This document shows positions 1-5,144 of a stretch of DNA of 5,144 nt, piece after piece. Source of the stretch: Psychrobacter sp. (GTDB lineage: Bacteria > Pseudomonadota > Gammaproteobacteria > Pseudomonadales > Moraxellaceae); the NCBI GenBank assembly GCA_012270355.1, contig JAAXIL010000248.1:1-5144 (forward strand), given 5' to 3'. The notes beneath the pieces were generated by a model, which was not told the DNA's origin, made no database searches, and saw only the letters and a program-made list of their open reading frames with translations. Both the position numbers and the translations under genes were made by a program. Numbering within the stretch: the stretch's first letter is position 1; each line of letters starts with the position of its first letter.

Positions 1-1194
1 TCGGTCTTTGTGGAGCTTTTGGGCCGGGGGCCGGCAAAACCCTTTGCCATGACTCAAATGCCCGACACCCTAGCTATCCTGCTCTCATTTGTCGGTTTGG
101 CAGCGGTGGCGATTGCGTTAGCGACCGTGTTGCACACGGGTGAAGCACATAGCACCATCGCTCGTATCGAGCTGTTTATCGGTTGCTTTATCGGGGCAAT
201 CACATTTTCAGCCTCCGTGTTTGCGTTTGGCAAGTTAGGTGGAAAAAAATGGGCGAAGACCGTCGGTGGTGGCTGGGTGAAGCCCGTGCAGGCATTGCTA
301 TTTATTGCCATGCTTGTGTTTGGGGGCATCTATTTTGTGACTGACAATCTCATGGCGTTTTACGTCATGACGTTGCTTGCGGTGGTGTTCGGTTGGATGT
401 GGATTGCCCCGATTGGGGGCGGTGATATGCCCGTGGTGGTGTCCCTGCTCAACTCCTTTTCGGGCTGGGCAGCAGCTGGCATTGGCTTTACGCTCGGGAA
501 CTCCATGCTCATCATTGCAGGCTCGCTGGTCGGGTCATCAGGGGCGATTTTATCCTATATCATGTGTAAAGCCATGAACCGCTCGCTCATGAACGTGCTG
601 TTTGGTGGCATGGGTGCGGCAGCAGCGGTGGGTGGCGATGATGACGGTGCTCCCAAAACTTATAAGTCTGGCTCACCTGAAGATGCCGGTTTCTTAATGA
701 GCAATGCCTCTGATGTCATCATTGTGCCTGGTTATGGCATGGCACAAGGGCGTGCCCAAAATGCGGTGAAAGAACTGTACGAGCTTTTGAAAGAAGAAGG
801 TGTCAACGTGCGGTTTGCCATTCACCCTGTGGCGGGGCGGATGCCTGGGCACATGAACGTGCTACTTGCTGAAGCGGACGTGCCGTATGATGACATTTTA
901 GAAATGGACGAAATTAACTCAGACTTTGCCAGCACGGATGTTGTGCTAGTGATTGGGGCAAACGACGTGGTCAACCCGTCTGCCAAAGATGACCCGAACT
1001 CGCCAATTTTTGGCATGCCAATCTTGGAAGCGAGCAAAGCTCAAACCGTGATGGTCATCAAACGGTCAATGAATACGGGCTATGCCGGGCTAGATAACCC
1101 CTTGTTCTACCTTGATAAAACCATGATGATTTTTGGAGATGCCAAAAAGATGGTAGAAGAAATGGTACGTACCATTAACGGCACGGGTCATTGA
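1..1194 (+). CDS. pntB: NAD(P) transhydrogenase beta subunit, 5' truncated by window edge
   Basis: PntB is the beta subunit of the inner-membrane proton-translocating transhydrogenase, which uses the proton gradient to drive hydride transfer from NADH to NADP+. The frame is open from base 1, with 397 codons before the TGA. About 65 N-terminal residues are missing compared with an E. coli-type PntB of about 460. Counting from codon 4 (GTG at 10): membrane domain dII spans roughly 20-200, with conserved segments GGGDMPVVVSLLNSFSGWAA (137-156) and VGSSGAILSYIMCKAMNRS (174-192). An acidic/glycine linker lies near 205-215. The NADP-binding domain dIII follows, with GYGMAQGRAQ (241-250), HPVAGRMPGHMNVLLAEA (272-289), VIGANDVVNP (314-323) and KRSMNTGYAG (351-360). 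The GTG at 10 is not a real start: it has no ribosome binding site and family homology should continue upstream. The first 13 or so codons do not match the family in this frame, which suggests a frameshift near 40 (see findings). The pntA genes are expected just upstream. Confidence 0.96.
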   Translation, partial: SVFVELLGRGPAKPFAMTQMPDTLAILLSFVGLAAVAIALATVLHTGEAHSTIARIELFIGCFIGAITFSASVFAFGKLGGKKWAKTVGGGWVKPVQALLFIAMLVFGGIYFVTDNLMAFYVMTLLAVVFGWMWIAPIGGGDMPVVVSLLNSFSGWAAAGIGFTLGNSMLIIAGSLVGSSGAILSYIMCKAMNRSLMNVLFGGMGAAAAVGGDDDGAPKTYKSGSPEDAGFLMSNASDVIIVPGYGMAQGRAQNAVKELYELLKEEGVNVRFAIHPVAGRMPGHMNVLLAEADVPYDDILEMDEINSDFASTDVVLVIGANDVVNPSAKDDPNSPIFGMPILEASKAQTVMVIKRSMNTGYAGLDNPLFYLDKTMMIFGDAKKMVEEMVRTINGTGH

Positions 1195-1213
1195 TTTAGA
1201 AAATATTGTTATC

Positions 1214-1240
1214 AAACCTCATCACACGATGGGGTTTTTT
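1214..1240 (+). terminator. Intrinsic terminator after pntB
   Basis: A 10-bp stem (AAACCTCATC / GATGGGGTTT, one G-U pair) closes a 4-base ACAC loop and runs into six T residues at 1235-1240. It lies 19 bases after the pntB stop, so it is the likely end of the pnt operon and insulates the next gene. Confidence 0.88.
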
Positions 1241-1321
1241 ATTGCTCTCATTTATCCTAAATTCCCCATTTCCCTACGCCCAGAAAGAATCCTTCACAAA
1301 ACCTCTGTCATCCTTTGATTA

Positions 1322-1351
1322 TTGCCTCTTTAAAATGTAAGAAAATATGAC
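1322..1351 (+). promoter_or_regulatory. Candidate promoter for the DUF3108 gene (weak)
   Basis: The gap between the pntB terminator and the next gene must contain a promoter if that terminator works. The best sigma70-like pair I see is TTGCCT (1322-1327), an 18-base spacer, and TATGAC (1346-1351). Each box matches the consensus at four of six positions. TATAAG at 1354-1359 is another possible -10 box but lacks a good -35. The exact boxes are uncertain; the general location is better supported than the hexamers. Confidence 0.25.
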
Positions 1352-1381
1352 CATATAAGGGTTACATTTGAATCATTTTAA

Positions 1382-1387
1382 TAAGGA
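1382..1387 (+). promoter_or_regulatory. Ribosome binding site that decides the DUF3108 start
   Basis: TAAGGA ends directly against an ATG at 1388 but lies six bases before the in-frame ATG at 1394. A Shine-Dalgarno element touching its start codon is not usable, so 1394 is the better start. The choice also gives a cleaner signal peptide beginning MSLKK. Confidence 0.75.
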
Positions 1388-1393
1388 ATGTCC

Positions 1394-2086
1394 ATGAGCT
1401 TAAAAAAATTAATTGGCATCGCAGGTGTGGCTGGCATGACGGCAACCACTGCCCTACCCGCTCAAGCAGGGGCGATTGAACCTGTGACTGCCGACTATAA
1501 CTTTACGGTAGACAACAAATATAAAGGTACGGCAACCCGTACCCTGACTAAATCTGGCTCAAACTGGAATTATAAAGTGTCTGCTCGGGTAGCGGGTGTG
1601 GCGTCTGCCAGTCAGTCCAGCTCGTTCACACTGTCGGGCAATGACGTGACTCCCAGCAAAGCCAGCACCACTTACAAAGTGTTTGGCGTGGGTCGGACGC
1701 ACAATTTAAGCTTCAGCAATGGGGCAAAAAAAGTGGCAAGCACTTATAAAGGCAAAACTACGACGTCCACTTCCGCCAACCGAGCATACGATGATTTGAG
1801 TTTGGAAATACAAATCCGCCAAGACTTACTTGCCAATCGCTTTACGGGCAATTATTACATGGCCAAGAAAACCGACATTGAAAAAACACCATTTAAGAAA
1901 GTCGGCAACTATAGCATCACCGTCCCTGCTGGCACGTTTGACACTGTTAGAGTGGATAGAGTGCATGGCGACAACAGCCGTTCTACTAGCTTTTGGCTCG
2001 CCCCTAGCCTCGACTATCTGCCCGTCAAAGTGGTGCAAAATAACGACGGTAAAAAAATGGAAATGACGCTCACTAAAGTGCGATAA
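1394..2086 (+). CDS. DUF3108 domain-containing exported protein
   Basis: This is a 230-residue protein with a Sec signal peptide: basic MSLKK start, hydrophobic core around residues 6-21, and a likely signal peptidase I site after AQA at residue 25. No lipobox cysteine is present, so it should be a soluble periplasmic or outer-membrane-associated protein. The mature part is rich in Ser/Thr/Lys and predicted beta structure. I assign it to DUF3108 from the N-terminal pattern of ATRTL then KVSARVAGVASAS (61-73), and the C-terminal blocks VPAGTFDTVRVDRVH (178-192 region) and FWLAPSLDYLPVKVVQ (200-215). These are characteristic of that family as I know it. The family has no established biochemical role, so no function is offered. 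It appears to be a single-gene transcription unit, bounded by terminators on both sides, with the start set by the TAAGGA site upstream. An alternative start at 1388 would add two residues. Length and framing look intact. Confidence 0.88.
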   Translation: MSLKKLIGIAGVAGMTATTALPAQAGAIEPVTADYNFTVDNKYKGTATRTLTKSGSNWNYKVSARVAGVASASQSSSFTLSGNDVTPSKASTTYKVFGVGRTHNLSFSNGAKKVASTYKGKTTTSTSANRAYDDLSLEIQIRQDLLANRFTGNYYMAKKTDIEKTPFKKVGNYSITVPAGTFDTVRVDRVHGDNSRSTSFWLAPSLDYLPVKVVQNNDGKKMEMTLTKVR

Positions 2087-2101
2087 TTTATAGTCAATAA
2101 G

Positions 2102-2131
2102 AAAGCCCTGTGATGATGCAGGGCTTTTTTT
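2102..2131 (+). terminator. Terminator between convergent genes, probably bidirectional
   Basis: A perfect 9-bp stem AAAGCCCTG / CAGGGCTTT (2102-2110 and 2119-2127) encloses an 8-base loop and ends in seven T residues (2125-2131) on the + strand, ending the DUF3108 transcript. On the - strand the same hairpin is followed by CTTATT, a weaker U-rich tail, and lies nine bases past the lolD stop. It therefore probably ends the lol transcript too. Confidence 0.88.
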
Positions 2132-2139
2132 CGCAAAAC

Positions 2140-2829
2140 CTACCCCGCCTCAAATTCTGCCCAATGCCCATTTTTAAGGCGTAACTGACGGTCTGCCATG
2201 CTTGCCAGCGTGCGGTCATGCGTCACCATGAGTAGTGACATACCCATTGTCTCTTGCAACTCGGCAAGCAATGCAAACACGCTTTGGGCATTATCATAGT
2301 CTAAATTGCCCGTCGGTTCATCCGCAAGCACCACCGCAGGTTTGGTGACCAATGCCCTTGCAATCGCTACCCGTTGACGCTCACCGCCGGACAACTCGCT
2401 AGGACGATGATGCATTCGATGCGACAAGCCCACCCGCTCGAGCAAGGCTTCGGCTTGTTGTCGCGCTTCGCTTATCGATACGGACTTACGCATCAACAGT
2501 GGCATCGACACATTCTCTACTGCATCAAACTCGGGTAATAAATGGTGAAACTGATAAACAAAGCCCAAATGCTGATTTCGCATTTCGCCCCGCTCGGTTT
2601 CGTTCATCTTATTCAGGCATTTTCCTGCCAGCCACACCTCACCCGAGGTTGGAATGTCTAGCCCGCCAAGCAGGTGAAGCAAGGTACTTTTGCCCGACCC
2701 ACTGGTGCCCACTACCGCAATGCGTTCGCCTGCTCGCACCGTGAGATTTAGGTTACTGAGCACTTCGGTTTTGACGTTGCCGTCATCAAACACTTTGCTA
2801 AGATTGGTTGCGGTTAAAATATCGGTCAT
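2140..2829 (-). CDS. lolD: Lipoprotein-releasing system ATP-binding protein LolD
   Basis: LolD is the cytoplasmic ATPase of the Lol ABC transporter, which powers extraction of outer-membrane lipoproteins from the inner membrane and their transfer to periplasmic LolA. The 229-residue protein is full length for the family. All ABC motifs are present: Walker [10 protein letters not shown] (41-49), Q-loop at Gln93 inside [10 protein letters not shown] (92-101), signature LSGGERQR (146-153), Walker B VVLADEP (166-172) with catalytic Glu171, D-loop GNLD, and switch His204 in VTHD. The FHHLLPEF stretch after the Q-loop is typical of LolD and separates it from FtsE and MacB ATPases. The ATG at 2829 is preceded by AGGA (2834-2837 on the complement) at a spacing of four bases. 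It lies 141 bases downstream of the permease gene on the same strand, with a hairpin-rich repeat in the gap. The two are still likely co-transcribed because that repeat lacks a terminator U-tract. Confidence 0.97.
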   Translation of the reverse strand: MTDILTATNLSKVFDDGNVKTEVLSNLNLTVRAGERIAVVGTSGSGKSTLLHLLGGLDIPTSGEVWLAGKCLNKMNETERGEMRNQHLGFVYQFHHLLPEFDAVENVSMPLLMRKSVSISEARQQAEALLERVGLSHRMHHRPSELSGGERQRVAIARALVTKPAVVLADEPTGNLDYDNAQSVFALLAELQETMGMSLLMVTHDRTLASMADRQLRLKNGHWAEFEAG

Positions 2830-2865
2830 ATATTCCTAGCTTTCGGTTATTAATACAGTATTAGA

Positions 2866-2944
2866 AACCTCCCCCTAACCCCCTCCTTAGCAAGGAGGGG
2901 GTTAGGCTCCCTCCCCTTTTTAAGGGGAGAGTTGGGGTGGGGTT
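2866..2944. repeat. 79-base C/G-rich palindromic repeat between the lol genes
   Basis: The element contains two perfect hairpins. The first has a 15-bp stem, CCTAACCCCCTCCTT (2874-2888) with AAGGAGGGGGTTAGG (2892-2906), around a 3-base AGC loop. The second has an 8-bp stem, CTCCCCTT (2911-2918) with AAGGGGAG (2922-2929), around TTT. The outer 14 bases at each end (AACC... at 2866 and ...GGTT ending at 2944) are imperfect inverted repeats, matching at 11 of 14. This architecture, with no coding capacity, fits a dispersed palindromic or MITE-like intergenic repeat. In the lol transcript it would form strong hairpins, but neither is followed by a U-tract, so it is not an ordinary terminator. No second copy exists in this window, so the claim that it is dispersed is inference. 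Confidence 0.8.
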
Positions 2945-2970
2945 CGCAAAATAAAGACAATCAATTTTAC

Positions 2971-4206
2971 TTACTCATATCTTAAAGTTTGGGCAGGCTG
3001 AATTTTGGAAGCACGGTAGGCAGGATAAATCGTCATCAAAAAGCACAGTAAGAATGATGCCACCACGATGATGAGCACGTCGCTGACCTTGACATCCGAC
3101 GGCAAAAAGTTAACTGGATAAGCATCGAATAAATGCAAGTTAAAAATGGCAGCCACATAGCCAAATACGTCGCTAATGGTTAATGCCAACGTCACCCCAA
3201 TCACTGTACCGATAACCGTGCCGATCACCCCGATAATCATGCCTTGAATCATAAACACTTGCAAAATCAGCTTCGGCGTTGCCCCAAAGGTTTTTAAAAT
3301 GGCTATGTCTGATTGTTTGTCGGTGACCGTCATCACCAAGCTAGACACGATATTGAACGCCGCCACGATAATAATTAAAAACAGAAGCAACCCTATCATC
3401 GCCTTTTCCATCTGAATGGCACTAAACAAATTGCCATGCGAGATTGTCCAGTTGTTTGAATAAAGACGTTCTGGGGCTATCATCATGGCTTTGTCCGCCA
3501 CTTGTGGGGGTTTAAAAATATCTTCCGCCTTCATGCGCATGCCCTGTGCCCCTTCAGGCAGGCGTAAGAGCTTTGCCGCATCGTTCATCGGGATATACGC
3601 CACCAAATTATCGACTTCTTTACTGACGTTAAACACCCCTGTGAGCGTAAATCGCTTAAAGCGAGGAATCACGCCCGCAGGCGACGGCGACGCTTCGGGT
3701 AACACCAACGTGACCTTATCGCCAATCTGTAGCCCCAACGCTTGCACCATGCTCTCGCCCAGCACGATGTTAAACTCCCCGCCTTGCAAGGTGTCTAGAC
3801 TACCCGATACCATGTGGTCATCGATAATCGACACGTCCTGCTCATAGTCAGGTTCAATGCCCGACACCATGATGCCCGCCACCTGACCATTGGAGGTTAG
3901 CATGCCTTGCAATTCGATGAATGGGGCAACTGCTGTCACGTCGGGGTCTTGCTGGATTTGGGTCGCCAAGTCTCGCCAGTCGGTAATCAGCTCGGGCGAT
4001 GACACTGTCGCTTGTGGCACCATGCCCAGAATACGGCTTTTAATCTCACGGTCAAACCCGTTCATGACCGACAGCACCGTGATAAGCACTGCCACGCCCA
4101 AGGTCAGACCCAAAATGGACACCAAAGAGATAAAGGAAATAAAACGGTTATTGCGTTCGGCTCGGGTGTAGCGTAAGCCTAAAAATAAGGATAGCGGACG
4201 AAACAT
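2971..4206 (-). CDS. lolC: Lipoprotein-releasing ABC transporter permease, LolC/LolF type
   Basis: This is the membrane subunit that, with LolD, lifts lipoproteins out of the inner membrane and passes them to LolA. The 411-residue protein has the family topology: TM1 at about 24-48, a large periplasmic MacB-like domain (about 50-265), TM2 at 268-292, a cytoplasmic coupling segment KQSDIAILKTFGATPK (297-312), TM3 at about 315-345 and TM4 at about 376-395. It ends in YPAYRASKIQPAQTLRYE (394-411), a conserved LolC/E tail. Residues about 169-186 contain SPAGVIPRFKRF, which resembles the LolC Hook that docks LolA. The frame is open up to an ATG at 4356, but the family begins at MFRPLSLFLGLRYTRAE, so I set the start at 4206. 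The 50 upstream residues match nothing I know. No good Shine-Dalgarno precedes 4206. Only one permease is visible before lolD, so it may be the single homodimeric LolF found in some lineages instead of LolC of a LolC/LolE pair. Confidence 0.94.
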   Translation of the reverse strand: MFRPLSLFLGLRYTRAERNNRFISFISLVSILGLTLGVAVLITVLSVMNGFDREIKSRILGMVPQATVSSPELITDWRDLATQIQQDPDVTAVAPFIELQGMLTSNGQVAGIMVSGIEPDYEQDVSIIDDHMVSGSLDTLQGGEFNIVLGESMVQALGLQIGDKVTLVLPEASPSPAGVIPRFKRFTLTGVFNVSKEVDNLVAYIPMNDAAKLLRLPEGAQGMRMKAEDIFKPPQVADKAMMIAPERLYSNNWTISHGNLFSAIQMEKAMIGLLLFLIIIVAAFNIVSSLVMTVTDKQSDIAILKTFGATPKLILQVFMIQGMIIGVIGTVIGTVIGVTLALTISDVFGYVAAIFNLHLFDAYPVNFLPSDVKVSDVLIIVVASFLLCFLMTIYPAYRASKIQPAQTLRYE

Positions 4207-4369
4207 AAGGGCGTTAGGGCATTGTTGACAGGTTTGATAACACGCCAAGCCAATCGCAAACGAACCATCGCAACGTGCGTTAGGGACTGCTGGCAAGATT
4301 TTGAGGGGATAGTTTGCCATATCCTGCCCCCAATGGCTATCGCCATGCCACTGCAATCCGCAAAAGACG

Positions 4370-4397
4370 CCAAACGTCGCAAATAGGTAACGTTTGG
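4370..4397. repeat. 8-bp inverted repeat (possible operator)
   Basis: CCAAACGT (4370-4377) and ACGTTTGG (4390-4397) are perfect inverted copies with a 12-base spacer, so their centres are 20 bp apart, close to two helical turns. That geometry suits a dimeric regulator binding one DNA face. It could equally be a weak RNA stem or chance. It lies 164-191 bases upstream of the permease start on the - strand. Confidence 0.4.
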
Positions 4398-4451
4398 GTG
4401 AGTTTCTATGCGGTTATCTGTTCTGCTACGTTCCAATTAAAAGAGCGGGGC

Positions 4452-4479
4452 TTGTTTTTATGCCATCTAGCCTTATCAT
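4452..4479 (+). promoter_or_regulatory. Candidate promoter for the right-edge gene
   Basis: TTGTTT (4452-4457), a 16-base spacer and TATCAT (4474-4479) form a sigma70-like pair. The -10 box matches consensus at five of six positions, the -35 at three. A transcript would start near 4486 and leave a leader of about 35 bases before the ATG at 4521. TATAAG at 4479-4484 is an overlapping alternative -10. Confidence 0.35.
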
Positions 4480-4520
4480 ATAAGCATCTTTTAATCCTAT
4501 TTTTATACAAGCCACCGCTT

Positions 4521-5144
4521 ATGACCACGCAACGCTATCAATATACGGATAATCAACAAACCCATTCCAACGACAACTCAGGGTCAAAATTAGGGACGAA
4601 TGGGGTAAATGCCCCGACTAAAGTTTCCTTAAACTGCGAGCAGTCGGCAGGGCATGGCGATCACTGGGACATTTTGACCAATGACGTGGCGACTGATGTG
4701 CCAAATTGGTTACAACAAGCGATTGAAACGGCGGTGATGCCTCGTGGGTTGTTTGCCAACCAATCCATGCCAAATCGTCAAGAACAAGACAATTTACTGA
4801 TTGCCAGCAATGAGCTATGTCACATTAACCAAGTGCTGGCGATGGCAAATGGCAAACCCAAATCTTTAGTCAATGCCTACCCTTGTGTGAATAGTCCGTA
4901 TGGCGTGACCGCAAAAATTGAGCGTGTCATTGCTTGCGATGACCAACAAGAGGCTATTTTACGTTTGGTCACTGCTGATGGCACCGTGATTTATGCGTTT
5001 GACCAGTTTTATGCGTTGAACGCTTCGCAATATGAGGCGGATAAGTCCTATTATGTCAATTTGAGTGCGTGGGCGTATGGCATTGAGCCTAGCCATGAGG
5101 AGGAAGTAAATCGCATCGAGGATCAAGTTGCCATTCGCTATCAC
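4521..5144 (+). CDS. Hypothetical protein, 3' end beyond window
   Basis: An uninterrupted frame of 208 codons runs from ATG 4521 to the last base, so the C-terminus is missing. I do not recognise it as a named family. Residues 1-35 are polar and rich in Gln, Asn and Ser, probably disordered. Residues 60-115 look helical (for example WLQQAIETAVMP, and LLIASNELCHINQVLAMANG). Residues 128-188 look like a compact beta-rich domain: GVTAKIERVIA, AILRLVTADGTVIYAFDQFY, then YEADKSYYVNLSAWAYGIE. An acidic stretch EPSHEEEVNRIED follows. No signal peptide, membrane segment or nucleotide-binding motif is visible, so it is probably cytoplasmic. The pattern of a beta strand, G-x-x-[IL], an FD pair and an A-Y-x-I-E ending resembles hypothetical proteins of pseudomonads and Acinetobacter as I recall, without known function. 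ATG 4521 is the first ATG in the frame. It has no clear Shine-Dalgarno. The open frame continues well upstream without an ATG. Confidence 0.8.
   Translation, partial: MTTQRYQYTDNQQTHSNDNSGSKLGTNGVNAPTKVSLNCEQSAGHGDHWDILTNDVATDVPNWLQQAIETAVMPRGLFANQSMPNRQEQDNLLIASNELCHINQVLAMANGKPKSLVNAYPCVNSPYGVTAKIERVIACDDQQEAILRLVTADGTVIYAFDQFYALNASQYEADKSYYVNLSAWAYGIEPSHEEEVNRIEDQVAIRYH

Larger units (their letters stand above)
4207..4520. other. Non-coding divergent intergenic region (314 bases)
   Basis: This gap separates the leftward permease gene from the rightward unknown gene and must hold promoters for both. No RNA gene was recognised. Open frames on the - strand cross it (from 4356 and from 4436), but neither translation resembles a known family, and the first is only an upstream extension of the permease. 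The region contains an 8-bp dyad (4370-4397), a small hairpin ATGGC-TATC-GCCAT (4333-4346) and an AT-rich stretch at about 4452-4510 next to the right-hand gene. I could not find a convincing promoter for the permease. TTTAAT and GATAAC, 17 bases apart on the - strand near 4437-4409, are only a poor match. Confidence 0.6.

Noticed and set aside
54..329. 91-codon open frame on the - strand inside pntB
   Set aside because: It is antisense to strongly conserved PntB sequence and its translation shows no family features; a shadow frame.
1010..1021. Perfect 12-bp palindrome TTGGCATGCCAA
   Set aside because: It lies within the conserved dIII coding region (FGMP codons) and is explained by coding sequence; no regulatory context.
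1388..1393. ATG at 1388 as start of the DUF3108 gene
   Set aside because: The TAAGGA site ends immediately before it, leaving no spacer; the ATG at 1394 has a six-base spacer.
2874..2944. The inter-lol hairpins as an intrinsic terminator
   Set aside because: Neither hairpin is followed by a U-tract on the - strand (the long one continues GGGAGGTTTCT), so termination before lolD is not supported.
3485..4171. Open frames of 120 and 93 codons on the + strand
   Set aside because: They are antisense to the well-supported permease gene and have no recognisable features.
4179..4436. 85-codon open frame on the - strand
   Set aside because: It overlaps the permease start in another frame, has no ribosome binding site or family signal, and looks like chance openness.
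4438..4456. AGCCCCGCTCTTTT on the - strand as a terminator
   Set aside because: The stem would be only three base pairs, and no gene ends here on that strand.
4959..5144. 61-codon open frame on the - strand at the right edge
   Set aside because: It is antisense to the longer + strand frame from 4521, which has better protein-like composition.

Overview
The window holds ordinary chromosomal housekeeping genes of a gammaproteobacterium, most likely a member of the Moraxellaceae (Moraxella, Psychrobacter or a relative). This assignment is an inference from protein style, moderate base composition, and a lolD neighbour pattern with one visible LolC/E-type permease. No marker gene for species is present. 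No mobile element with a transposase, CRISPR array, tRNA or rRNA was seen.

Layout, left to right. (1) Positions 1-1194, + strand: the 3' part of pntB, the beta subunit of the proton-translocating NAD(P) transhydrogenase, cut by the window edge and probably carrying a one-base frameshift near position 40. It ends in a clear intrinsic terminator (1214-1240). (2) Positions 1394-2086, + strand: a single-gene unit for an exported DUF3108-family protein of unknown function, with its own upstream gap and good ribosome binding site. (3) A terminator at 2102-2131 sits between this gene and the convergent lolD and can probably serve both. (4) Positions 4206-2140, - strand: a LolC/LolF-type permease followed by the ATPase lolD. 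Together they would form the inner-membrane ABC transporter that extracts outer-membrane lipoproteins and hands them to LolA. (5) The two lol genes are separated by 141 bases, most of it a 79-base C/G-rich repeat built of two perfect hairpins. (6) Positions 4207-4520: a non-coding divergent promoter region with an 8-bp dyad. (7) Positions 4521-5144, + strand: the start of an unrecognised gene of at least 208 codons, still open at the window edge.

Functionally, pntB (NADPH supply from the proton gradient) and lolCD (lipoprotein trafficking) are unrelated; the DUF3108 protein is a probable envelope protein but nothing links it to either. I did not find a convincing novel system. The points most worth checking are the inter-lol repeat, the pntB frameshift, the single LolF-like permease and the unknown gene at the right edge.
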